Shown piece after piece: positions 1 through 5,560 of a stretch of DNA of 7,075 nt. Positions within the stretch are counted from its first letter, which is position 1, and each line of letters opens with the position of its first letter. The DNA is taken from contig CALEAR010000254.1 of NCBI GenBank assembly GCA_937943665.1, positions 1 through 7,075 on the forward strand. The letters are read 5' to 3'. The notes beneath the pieces were generated by a model. That model saw only the letters and a list, made by a program, of their open reading frames with translations, did no database searches and was not told where the DNA came from. Source of the DNA: an uncultured Alcanivoracaceae bacterium. Lineage in GTDB: Bacteria; Pseudomonadota; Gammaproteobacteria; Pseudomonadales; Alcanivoracaceae. The position numbers and the translations under genes were made by a program.

Positions 1-408
1 TGGGTGGGCCGCATTCACCCCTTGGTGGCGCAAAAACTAGATGTGCCTAACAGCATTTATCTGTTTGAGCTACAGGCAGAAGCTATTCAGCAGGGCGTGG
101 TGCCAAGCTTTACGCCTTTATCGGATCAACCCGCGGTGAAACGAGATCTTGCTCTTGTGCTCGCTGCCGATACCCCAGCGGCAAGCTTGTTAGCTTCCAT
201 ACGCAACGCTGCCGGTGGCGCCTTAACACACATCGAAGTGCTCGATGTTTACCAGGGCGAAACCATTGGTTCTGAGAATAAGAGTATTGCTGTAAGCTTG
301 ACCTTCCAAGACGCTTCACGCACTCTAAAGGAATCTGATATTAATCAATTGATTGAAAGTATTCTCCAGGGCGTAAAAACCGATGTGGGTGCCGCCTTAC
401 GAGAATGA
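1..408 (+). CDS. pheT: Phenylalanine--tRNA ligase beta subunit, C-terminal part (5' end outside window)
   Basis: This is the last 135 residues of the beta chain of phenylalanyl-tRNA synthetase, the cytoplasmic alpha2-beta2 enzyme that charges tRNA-Phe. The frame is open from base 1 (Trp-Val-Gly-Arg-Ile-His-Pro) and stops with TGA at 406-408. The segment contains the end of the catalytic-like core and the C-terminal ferredoxin-fold anticodon-binding domain: the stretch KRDLALVL, the LDVYQGE motif, the KSIAVSLTFQD strand and the SRTLKESDI motif are all typical of PheT. The real start lies upstream of the window, so the GTG at position 4 is only an internal codon. ihfA follows 41 bp downstream, the usual gammaproteobacterial order. 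There is no terminator between them, so co-transcription is likely. Identification rests on recalled similarity to E. coli PheT and is secure. Confidence 0.97.
   Translation, partial: WVGRIHPLVAQKLDVPNSIYLFELQAEAIQQGVVPSFTPLSDQPAVKRDLALVLAADTPAASLLASIRNAAGGALTHIEVLDVYQGETIGSENKSIAVSLTFQDASRTLKESDINQLIESILQGVKTDVGAALRE
343..355 (+). promoter_or_regulatory. Candidate IHF binding site upstream of ihfA
   Basis: The bases AATCAATTGATTG match the IHF core consensus WATCAANNNNTTR at every fixed position. The core is palindromic (ATCAATTGAT), so the minus strand also matches when read from 354 back to 342. It lies in the pheT coding sequence (residues Ile-Asn-Gln-Leu-Ile) about 95 bp before the ihfA start codon. 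Expression of ihfA (himA) is known to be negatively autoregulated in E. coli, so a site here would make sense. The consensus is loose and binding is inferred only. Confidence 0.4.
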
Positions 409-449
409 TGCGTGTGTTTAACATAGCTTCACAATAATAAGGAGAGGCC

Positions 450-755
450 ATGACAACCTTAACAAAAGCAGCGCTAGTGGAACGGCTTTATGAAACGCTA
501 GGGGTAAATAAGCGTGAAGCCAAAGAATTAGTAGAAATGTTTTTTGAGGAAATGTCAGTGGCCCTGGCCTCTAACGTGCCAGTGAAGTTATCAGGTTTTG
601 GAAATTTTGAACTGCGCGATAAAGGCGAGCGGCCTGGGCGCAACCCTAAAACAGGGGAGGAAGTACCCATTTCCGCTCGCCGCGTGGTGACTTTCAAACC
701 AGGTCAAAAACTTCGCCAACGGGTAGATAACTATGCAGGCGCTGAAATTAACTGA
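450..755 (+). CDS. ihfA: Integration host factor subunit alpha
   Basis: This 101-residue protein is the alpha chain of IHF, a nucleoid-associated heterodimer (with IhfB) that binds WATCAANNNNTTR sites and bends DNA sharply in recombination, replication and sigma-54 transcription. The sequence follows the HU/IHF fold throughout: the N-terminal helices ([15 protein letters not shown], then [15 protein letters not shown]), the [14 protein letters not shown] core, and the DNA-binding arm with [14 protein letters not shown] and RRVVTF. Pro66 corresponds to the Pro65 of E. coli IhfA that intercalates between base pairs. Alpha rather than beta is indicated by the RDAKELVE-like helix and by the pheT neighbour. 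The ATG at 450 is supported by an AAGGAG ribosome binding site at 439-444, 5 bases upstream. The 3' end overlaps the next gene by 23 bp. Confidence 0.98.
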   Translation: MTTLTKAALVERLYETLGVNKREAKELVEMFFEEMSVALASNVPVKLSGFGNFELRDKGERPGRNPKTGEEVPISARRVVTFKPGQKLRQRVDNYAGAEIN

Positions 756-1086
756 ACAAGCAGAACTGCCAGAAATACCAAATAAGCTTTACTTCACCAT
801 TGGAGAAGTGGGGAAACTGTGTGATTTAAAGCCCCATGTGCTGCGCTATTGGGAGCAAGAGTTCAGCCAGTTAAAACCGCTGAAAAAGCGGGGTAATCGC
901 CGCTCTTACAAACGTGAAGATGTGTTGCTAGTGCGCCAAATCAAAACCTTGCTGTATGATTACGGCTTCACCATTGAAGGGGCGCGACAGCAGCTTGAAG
1001 CTGAAGGGCAAACACTGGCAACCCAAGCTCCCTTAATTACAGAGCTATTGTTGGAGCTAGAAGAGCTCAAAACACTACTAAAATAA
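733..1086 (+). CDS. Small MerR-family transcriptional regulator
   Basis: This 117-residue protein has the MerR winged helix-turn-helix at about residues 20-90: the [13 protein letters not shown] helix-turn-helix, the [10 protein letters not shown] motif, the basic wing ([17 protein letters not shown]) and the second helix pair ([16 protein letters not shown]). The tail is a short Leu/Glu-rich helix ([12 protein letters not shown]), probably a coiled-coil dimerisation helix. No C-terminal ligand-binding domain or cysteine pair is present, so the usual metal, redox or drug sensing cannot be proposed. Proteins of this type follow ihfA in many gammaproteobacteria, but I know of no established target. 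The ATG at 733 lies inside ihfA (23-bp overlap) with only a weak upstream ribosome site, which suggests translational coupling. A later start is unlikely because Tyr20 begins the conserved domain and no good start intervenes. Confidence 0.92.
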   Translation: MQALKLTEQAELPEIPNKLYFTIGEVGKLCDLKPHVLRYWEQEFSQLKPLKKRGNRRSYKREDVLLVRQIKTLLYDYGFTIEGARQQLEAEGQTLATQAPLITELLLELEELKTLLK

Positions 1087-1088
1087 CC

Positions 1089-1118
1089 CACTGCGACTTA
1101 AGTCTCAGTGTTCCTGAG
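1089..1118 (+). repeat. Two overlapping inverted repeats after the MerR gene
   Basis: CACTG (1089-1093) pairs with CAGTG (1106-1110), and inside it GAC (1095-1097) pairs with GTC (1102-1104) around a TTAA loop. The competing pair is CTCAG (1104-1108) with CTGAG (1114-1118) around a 5-base loop. The two cannot form together. No T-run follows either, so a classical terminator is not supported. They may be attenuator-like structures or chance. Confidence 0.35.
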
Positions 1119-1122
1119 TGCC

Positions 1123-1160
1123 TCACCCTTTACACTATTAATAAAAACAACAGAGGGTGA
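1123..1160 (+). promoter_or_regulatory. Possible hairpin masking the ribosome binding site of the cNMP/CBS gene
   Basis: TCACCCTTT (1123-1131) is complementary, with one G-U pair, to AGAGGGTGA (1152-1160). The right arm is the ribosome binding site of the next gene, whose ATG is at 1163. The loop is 20 bases, A/T-rich (ACACTATTAATAAAAACAAC). In a transcript reading through from ihfA this stem would hide the ribosome site. A transcript starting after about 1131 would escape it. The pairing is seen in the sequence; a regulatory role is inferred. Confidence 0.4.
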
Positions 1161-1162
1161 AT

Positions 1163-3085
1163 ATGAGCACAACGGATAGGCCCATAGCCCGCACAGCCAT
1201 TGAAGATAACCTGCAAAGCATAACGCAGTTTTTGCGTCAGTACCCTCCTTTTATGCACATGGATAGGGTGCACTTGGCCTATTTAATTGAACACTGCGTA
1301 TTGCGGTTTTATGCCAAGGATGAGCCCATTATTCAGCCTCAAGATGGCCCTGTGGAGCACTTTTATATTGTGAAGCAAGGCCGCATTGTGGGTCGGCGAG
1401 GGGCTGAAGATGCAGCTCCCACCTTTGAAATTACCCAAGGAGAGTGCTTCCCCATTTCTGCCCTGTTAGCGGAAAGGCCCACGCGCACCGCGCACATTGC
1501 TGCCACCGATACCTTCTGCCTTGCCCTGAATAAAAAAGCCTTTACCTATTTGCTTGGCCACCGCCCAGCGTTTCAAGATTACTGCCTGCTCAGAATTAGC
1601 GGTTTGCTTGATGAAGCCATGCAGCACATCCGCCAACAGGCGGCAGCCAACGTGGGCACGCAACACACCTTAGATACCACCTTAGGTGAATTGTTATTGC
1701 GCGAACCGGTTACAGCCAACCCTCATATGCCCTTGTACCAAGGGGTGCGGTTGATGGATGAACAACAGGTGGGCAGCCTGCCGGTGATTAACGAGGCGGG
1801 GTTTCCCATTGGTATTTTCACCCTGCGGGATTTACGTGCTGTGATAGCCAGCCCCAAGGCAGATCTTAACCAACCCCTAGCCCAAGTAATGACCCCAGCT
1901 CCCCATTATTTAACCCCCAAGCACACCGCTTTTGATGCCACCTTGGCCATGGCAGAGCACCATATTGCGCACATTTGCGTGGTGGAAAACAAACGCTTAG
2001 TGGGGATGGTATCTGAGCGGGATTTATTCGCCCTGCAACGCATGGATTTGGTGCACCTGGCGCGGGCCTTGCGTAATGCGCCCACCGTGGCCGCCTTGGT
2101 GCAACTGCGCGAAGAAGTGGAACAGCTCATGCAGCGCATGTTTACCCAAGGGGCTAGCCCCGAGCAGCTCACTCATTTGATTACGTTATTGAATGATCAC
2201 ACCAGCACACGGGTGATTGAATTAAAAGTGGCTGAACATCCTGCGCCTTTACCTGAGTTCACCTGGTTAGTATTTGGCAGTGAGGCCCGGCAAGAGCAAA
2301 CCCTGTATACGGATCAAGATAACGGCATATTGTTTCATGCGGAAACTCAGACCGAAGCCGAAGCCATTCGTCGGCAGCTATTACCCCTGGCAAAAGCCAT
2401 TAACGAGGCCCTGCATGAGTGCGGTTTTACCTGGTGCCCAGGGCGCATTATGGCTAGCAATCCAGAGCTATGTTTATCTTTTTCGGAATGGCAACAACGT
2501 TTTGCCGGCCTGGTGCGGGAAACCTCGCCCCAAAATCTACTTTTGAGCACCATATTTTTTGATTTCCGTGGGCTTTGGGGCTCCACAGAGGCGGTGGAAC
2601 AGCTGCGCCACCAAGTGCTTGCCCAAAGCAAAGAGAACCCAGCTTTTCAACGAGCCTTAGCCCAAAGTGCATTACAGCACAGGCCTCCGTTAGGTGGTTT
2701 GTTTAGGGATTTCACTTTAAGCAAAAAAGGCGAACACAAAAACACCCTCAACTTAAAAACAGAAGGCCTTACCCCCTTTGTGGATGGTATGCGGGTGCTT
2801 GCCCTTAGCCATGGCGTGGCGGCGGTGAACACCTTGGAGCGGCTGCGAGAGCTAAAATCACGGGGCGTGATCGATGCCTTAGATGCGGATGCCTATGCAG
2901 AGGCTTACCACTTTATACAATTGTTGCGTATGCAGGGGCACCAAGAACAGCGCCATGCCGGCAAACCTTTTTCTAATCGCATTGCTCCCCATTCGCTTAA
3001 CCATTTGGATCGCCGTATTTTGCGTGAATCCCTACGCCAAGCCCAGCGATTACAAAACAGCTTGAGTTTTAGGTACAAACTATGA
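1163..3085 (+). CDS. Cyclic-nucleotide-binding / CBS / DUF294 nucleotidyltransferase-like protein
   Basis: This 640-residue, probably cytoplasmic protein has a CRP-like cyclic-nucleotide-binding domain (about residues 12-130, with a GECFPISALLAERPTRTAH segment resembling a phosphate-binding cassette). A tandem CBS pair follows (about 176-290, with VGSLPVINEAGFPIGIFTLRDL and HICVVENKRLVGMVSERDL), then a DUF294 GlnD-like nucleotidyltransferase domain. Its signature GSEARQEQTLYTDQDNG runs from Gly372 to Gly388 with Asp384 and Asp386 as likely metal ligands. The C-terminal DUF294 region contains PPLGGLFRDF and GEHKNTLNLKTEGLTPFVD. The catalytic motif looks intact, so the protein may transfer a nucleotide to a partner under control of cyclic or adenine nucleotides; the substrate is unknown. 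I chose the ATG at 1163 over the in-frame GTG at 1157 because AGAGGG at 1152-1157 is spaced correctly for the ATG and includes the GTG. The stop overlaps the next start by 4 bases. Confidence 0.93.
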   Translation: MSTTDRPIARTAIEDNLQSITQFLRQYPPFMHMDRVHLAYLIEHCVLRFYAKDEPIIQPQDGPVEHFYIVKQGRIVGRRGAEDAAPTFEITQGECFPISALLAERPTRTAHIAATDTFCLALNKKAFTYLLGHRPAFQDYCLLRISGLLDEAMQHIRQQAAANVGTQHTLDTTLGELLLREPVTANPHMPLYQGVRLMDEQQVGSLPVINEAGFPIGIFTLRDLRAVIASPKADLNQPLAQVMTPAPHYLTPKHTAFDATLAMAEHHIAHICVVENKRLVGMVSERDLFALQRMDLVHLARALRNAPTVAALVQLREEVEQLMQRMFTQGASPEQLTHLITLLNDHTSTRVIELKVAEHPAPLPEFTWLVFGSEARQEQTLYTDQDNGILFHAETQTEAEAIRRQLLPLAKAINEALHECGFTWCPGRIMASNPELCLSFSEWQQRFAGLVRETSPQNLLLSTIFFDFRGLWGSTEAVEQLRHQVLAQSKENPAFQRALAQSALQHRPPLGGLFRDFTLSKKGEHKNTLNLKTEGLTPFVDGMRVLALSHGVAAVNTLERLRELKSRGVIDALDADAYAEAYHFIQLLRMQGHQEQRHAGKPFSNRIAPHSLNHLDRRILRESLRQAQRLQNSLSFRYKL

Positions 3086-3765
3086 GGCTATTCTTCCAAC
3101 GTAAAGCACGCCTAAATGCCGCCCAGCAACAGCGTTTGGCACGGTTGCCTGCTCCTCACAGTAAGCAGGCGCTGAATCAGCGGCTTGTGGTGGTGGATGT
3201 GGAGGCCACTGGGTTAAACACCCGCAGAGATCACATACTCGCCATTGGCGCAGTGGCGCTAGAGCAGGGCGCCGTGATGCTAAACCAGCGCTTTTATTGT
3301 GTACTCAACCGTGAACATGAAGTGAACGATACCGTGTTGATTCACCGCCTAGGCCCAGAAACTCTGGCCCAAGGAGTATCTGTGGAAGAGGGGCTGCTGG
3401 CATTTTTAGAGTTTGTGGGAGCAAGCCCCCTATTTGCTTTTCACGCTCGCTACGATGCGCAGTTGCTCACCCGTGAGTGCAAACAACACTTAAAGTATAA
3501 GCTGCAACACCCTGTGGTAGATGTGGCGCAAATGGCGCCTTTGCTGATGGCCGAAACACCCCAACAGAACACCTTAGAAACTTGGCTGGCGCGCCTTGGG
3601 TTATCGGTTTCAGAACGCCATAATGCCCTAGCAGATGCCTATGCCACCGCTAAAATGCTTGCTCTACTGCTGAACAAGGCACAGCGCCAACACATTAGCA
3701 CCTTAATGCAATTGCAGAGTGCCTTAAAACGCCAAGCACAAGAGCAGCTGCCCGCCATGTTTTAA
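3082..3765 (+). CDS. DnaQ-like 3'-5' exonuclease (DEDDh family)
   Basis: This 227-residue protein is a DEDDh exonuclease related to the epsilon proofreading subunit of DNA polymerase III. All three Exo motifs are visible: VVVDVEATGLN with Asp39 and Glu41 (Exo I), FHARYDAQLL with Asp125 (Exo II) and RHNALADAYATAKML with His180 and Asp185 (Exo III). The catalytic set is therefore complete. It is unlikely to be the replicative DnaQ: it has an extra basic N-terminus of about 33 residues and no obvious polymerase-binding tail, and it sits beside a signalling gene. ATGA at 3082-3085 joins it to the upstream nucleotidyltransferase gene, so the two are probably translated together. In other gammaproteobacteria such exonucleases recur beside DUF294/CBS proteins, as I recall, often near acetate symporter genes, which are absent here. 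Whether it acts on DNA or RNA is not evident. Confidence 0.93.
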   Translation: MRLFFQRKARLNAAQQQRLARLPAPHSKQALNQRLVVVDVEATGLNTRRDHILAIGAVALEQGAVMLNQRFYCVLNREHEVNDTVLIHRLGPETLAQGVSVEEGLLAFLEFVGASPLFAFHARYDAQLLTRECKQHLKYKLQHPVVDVAQMAPLLMAETPQQNTLETWLARLGLSVSERHNALADAYATAKMLALLLNKAQRQHISTLMQLQSALKRQAQEQLPAMF

Positions 3766-3784
3766 CATTGTACATTTGCGCTTG

Positions 3785-3793
3785 TGCTACACT
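3785..3793 (+). promoter_or_regulatory. Extended -10 promoter for queE
   Basis: TGCTACACT holds the TGn extension plus a TACACT -10 hexamer. It lies 20 bp after the exonuclease stop codon and 33 bp before the queE ATG, predicting a start near 3800 and a leader of about 27 bases. No -35 box is well spaced: TTAACA at 3762-3767 would leave 20 bp and TTGTAC at 3768-3773 only 14 bp. The extension may compensate. Confidence 0.5.
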
Positions 3794-3826
3794 CAGGGCC
3801 CTTTAATTAGCGCTGTTATTAATCCC

Positions 3827-4468
3827 ATGGCTTTACGCATTAGTGAAATATTCTTTTCCTTACAGGGGGAGGCCCGCACCGTGGGATGGCCCACTGTTTT
3901 TATTCGTTTAACGGGTTGCCCTTTGCGTTGTGTGTGGTGCGATACCGATTACGCCTTTCAAGGCGGTGAACGCATGAGCATTGATGCTGTGTTGGCACAG
4001 GTGGCCACATATCCTGCGCAGTATGTCACGGTAACAGGGGGCGAGCCTTTGGCGCAGCCAGAATGCCTGCCACTGCTGCAAGCCCTGTGCGATGCGGGCT
4101 ACGCCGTAAGTTTGGAAACCAGCGGTGCCTTTTCTATTCAGGCCGTGGATGAACGCGTTTCTGTGGTATTGGATGTAAAAGCCCCCGGTTCTGGTGAAAG
4201 CCATCGCAACCTGTGGGAGAATCTGCCCCTGCTTAAGGCCAAAGACCAAGTAAAGTTTGTATTAGCAAATCGTGAGGATTATCAGTGGGCGCGCCTCATC
4301 GTAGATCAGCATACCTTACATAAAAAAGCAGGAGAGGTGCTGTTTTCCCCAGTGTGGGCGCAACTGCAACCCGCCGCCTTGACAAAGTGGATCATTGATG
4401 ATGACTTACCTGTAAGATTCCAATTACAGATTAAAAAGGTGCTGTGGCAAGATGCCAAAGGACGCTAA
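3827..4468 (+). CDS. queE: 7-carboxy-7-deazaguanine synthase (radical SAM)
   Basis: QueE converts 6-carboxy-tetrahydropterin to 7-carboxy-7-deazaguanine, the second dedicated step toward preQ0 and queuosine. The 213-residue protein has the radical-SAM iron-sulfur motif CPLRCVWC (Cys31, Cys35, Cys38), where the three-residue first gap fits CxxxCxxC, preceded by FFSLQGEA and FIRLTGCPL, both QueE hallmarks. VTVTGGEPL (residues 67-75) is the SAM-binding GGE motif, and LETSG and DVKAPGSGE follow. I start at the ATG at 3827, since the family begins with an LRISEIF-like segment. The reading frame stays open upstream to a TTG at 3776, but those 17 residues are unlike the family and overlap the promoter. 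No Shine-Dalgarno sequence precedes 3827, so initiation may be weak. The C-terminus reads RFQLQIKKVLW where I recall a His in related proteins. queC starts 10 bp after its stop. Confidence 0.96.
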   Translation: MALRISEIFFSLQGEARTVGWPTVFIRLTGCPLRCVWCDTDYAFQGGERMSIDAVLAQVATYPAQYVTVTGGEPLAQPECLPLLQALCDAGYAVSLETSGAFSIQAVDERVSVVLDVKAPGSGESHRNLWENLPLLKAKDQVKFVLANREDYQWARLIVDQHTLHKKAGEVLFSPVWAQLQPAALTKWIIDDDLPVRFQLQIKKVLWQDAKGR

Positions 4469-4478
4469 AGGAGCACAC

Positions 4479-5147
4479 ATGAAAAAAGCAGTTGTATTGC
4501 TTTCTGGGGGCTTAGATTCCTCCACCTGTTTGGCCATAGCTACACAACAGGGCTATGAATGCCACACCATTGCTTTTGATTATGGCCAGCGCCACAGGGC
4601 AGAGCTGAACGCCGCCGCCCGCATTAGCGAACATTTTCACGCCAAAAGCCACCGCGTGGTGAAGGTGGGGATGGATGTTTTAGGCGGCTCTAGCCTCACC
4701 AATGAAGATGTTGATTTACCAGCCCCCACCACAGTGGGGGATACTCAGGTGCCTAGCACCTATGTGCCAGCGCGGAATACTATTTTTCTTTCCATAGCGT
4801 TAGGCTTGGCGGAAGTGCTTCAAGCACAGCGTATTTTTATTGGCATTCACTATGTGGATGCCTCTAACTACCCAGATTGCAGCCCACAGTTTTTGCAGGC
4901 CTTCCAACAGTTGGCGCAAGAGGCCACCGCCACAGAGCAACAAGTGGTAATAGAGGCGCCTTTGGTGGAAATGAGTAAAGCGCAAATTATTAAAACAGCG
5001 CATGAGCTTGGTGTGCCCTTAGCCACCACTGTGTCTTGTTATGGGGCCGATGCCACAGGGCGTGCTTGCGGAAAGTGTGAAAGTTGCTCAATTCGCAGAC
5101 AAGGTTTTGCAGATGCCGGCTTGGTTGACCAAACTTTATACACTTAA
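4479..5147 (+). CDS. queC: 7-cyano-7-deazaguanine synthase
   Basis: QueC uses ATP and ammonia to turn 7-carboxy-7-deazaguanine into preQ0 (7-cyano-7-deazaguanine), directly after QueE. The 222-residue protein opens with the ATP-pyrophosphatase P-loop SGGLDSS (residues 9-15), followed by AFDYGQRHRAE. In the middle are TYVPARNTIFLSIAL and GIHYVDASNYPDC, both typical of the family. The C-terminal zinc-binding cysteines are Cys187, Cys197, Cys200 and Cys203 in SCYGAD and ACGKCESC. Length is normal for the family. The ATG at 4479 has an AAGGAG ribosome site at 4468-4473, 5 bases upstream, so the in-frame ATG at 4452 inside queE is rejected. It is almost certainly co-transcribed with queE. No terminator follows, so some transcripts may run into the tRNA gene. 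Confidence 0.98.
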   Translation: MKKAVVLLSGGLDSSTCLAIATQQGYECHTIAFDYGQRHRAELNAAARISEHFHAKSHRVVKVGMDVLGGSSLTNEDVDLPAPTTVGDTQVPSTYVPARNTIFLSIALGLAEVLQAQRIFIGIHYVDASNYPDCSPQFLQAFQQLAQEATATEQQVVIEAPLVEMSKAQIIKTAHELGVPLATTVSCYGADATGRACGKCESCSIRRQGFADAGLVDQTLYT

Positions 5148-5152
5148 ACCAT

Positions 5153-5204
5153 AAAAAACAAAAAAGGGGTTGCTTAACTACAAAAAACTTGTATTATGTG
5201 CGCC
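5153..5204 (+). promoter_or_regulatory. Promoter of the tRNA-Lys gene, with UP-like A-tracts and GC-rich discriminator
   Basis: A -35 box TTGCTT (5170-5175), a 16-bp spacer and a -10 box TATTAT (5192-5197) predict a start near 5204, 9 bases before the tRNA. Two six-A tracts (5153-5158 and 5160-5165) lie where an UP element would, separated from the -35 by GGGG. The GTGCGCC after the -10 is a GC-rich discriminator, the kind associated with stringent control of stable RNA genes. The -35 is only a half match. Confidence 0.6.
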
Positions 5205-5212
5205 ATTCCAAC

Positions 5213-5287
5213 GGGTCGTTAGCTCAGTGGTAGAGCAGTTGGCTTTTAACCAATTGGTCGATGGTTCGAATCCATCACGACCCACCA
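5213..5287 (+). tRNA. tRNA-Lys (anticodon UUU)
   Basis: This is a complete 75-base cloverleaf with encoded CCA. Acceptor arm GGGTCGT (5213-5219) pairs with ACGACCC. The D stem is GCTC/GAGC, and the anticodon stem GTTGG pairs with CCAAT, closing with one G-U pair. The loop CTTTTAA has anticodon TTT at 5245-5247. The T arm is GATGG/CCATC around TTCGAAT. Discriminator base A and CCA (5285-5287) are encoded. UUU reads AAA and AAG lysine codons. The gene is not a queuosine substrate, because Q replaces G34 in GUN anticodons only, so its position next to queC is not a functional link. Confidence 0.98.
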
Positions 5288-5295
5288 TACAAAAG

Positions 5296-5323
5296 AAGGC
5301 TTGCAGAAATGCAGGCCTTTTTT
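5296..5323 (+). terminator. Rho-independent terminator of tRNA-Lys
   Basis: AAGGCTTGCA (5296-5305) and TGCAGGCCTT (5310-5319) form a 10-bp stem with one G-U pair around a GAAA tetraloop, and a run of six T residues (5318-5323) follows. It starts 9 bases after the CCA end, so it ends the tRNA transcript and probably also any read-through from queEC. Confidence 0.92.
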
Positions 5324-5353
5324 ATTGCCTGTTGCATAAACACAGGTGTTAGC

Positions 5354-5365
5354 TCACCCTGGTGA
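5354..5365. repeat. Short palindrome in the tRNA–RDD gap
   Basis: TCACC and GGTGA flank a 2-bp centre (CT) about 30 bp after the tRNA terminator. The loop is too short for an RNA hairpin, so if meaningful it would be a protein-binding site. No promoter is evident beside it. The rest of the gap (5366-5464) shows only T-rich, non-coding sequence. Confidence 0.25.
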
Positions 5366-5465
5366 TCAAGCTGCGAACGCCTTAGGTTAAACATGGTTTT
5401 CTAGTTTGCTTCTCCCTCCTATCCACACCAGCACTTTCCGTTTTGTTTTTCTCATAAGTGGTTTA

Positions 5466-5493
5466 TTGTGTTTGTATTACCTTCTTATATAAC
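5466..5493 (+). promoter_or_regulatory. Candidate promoter for the zinc-ribbon/RDD gene
   Basis: TTGTGT (5466-5471) and TATAAC (5488-5493) are separated by 16 bp, giving five of six -10 matches and a fair -35. Transcription would start near 5500, leaving a leader of about 60 bases that contains the hairpin at 5497-5514. The strong terminator upstream makes a dedicated promoter necessary. Confidence 0.5.
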
Positions 5494-5514
5494 CGCCTTC
5501 TTAGTGTTAAGAAG
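5481..5514. repeat. CTTCTTA direct repeat plus inverted copy over the RDD promoter
   Basis: CTTCTTA occurs at 5481-5487 and again at 5497-5503, one 16-bp step apart, and its exact inverse TAAGAAG is at 5508-5514. The last two form a perfect 7-bp stem with a GTGT loop. The first copy touches the proposed -10 box and the inverted pair covers the predicted transcription start. This arrangement fits an operator, or alternatively a 5' leader hairpin. No T-run follows, so it is not a terminator. Confidence 0.45.
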
Positions 5515-5560
5515 CATAAAACAAAGCACGGGCTCACCACGCCCTTAAGGAGACTCTTTT

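Noticed and set aside
1089..1118. Terminator after the MerR gene
   Set aside because: The stems are short and interrupted, and no T-run follows.
2347..2631. Minus-strand open frame inside the cNMP/CBS gene (and similar ones elsewhere)
   Set aside because: These are shadows of well-supported plus-strand genes, with no recognisable domains or ribosome sites.
3776..3826. TTG start extending QueE by 17 residues
   Set aside because: The extension does not look like QueE, has no ribosome site and covers the extended -10 promoter; the family starts near the ATG at 3827.
3776..3826. PreQ1 riboswitch before queE
   Set aside because: GCTACAC and the queuosine context are suggestive, but there is no matching P1 stem, no A-rich tail and no ribosome site to sequester.
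5213..5287. tRNA-Lys as an integration site for a mobile island carrying the RDD and umuDC genes
   Set aside because: I see no second copy of the tRNA 3' end and no integrase in the window, and base composition does not change.
4479..5287. Functional link between queC and tRNA-Lys
   Set aside because: Queuosine is placed only in tRNAs with GUN anticodons; UUU has no G34.
5170..5352. A 60-codon open frame across the tRNA-Lys gene
   Set aside because: It runs through the whole tRNA and its terminator, has no ribosome site and resembles the common spurious frames that arise from tRNA sequence.
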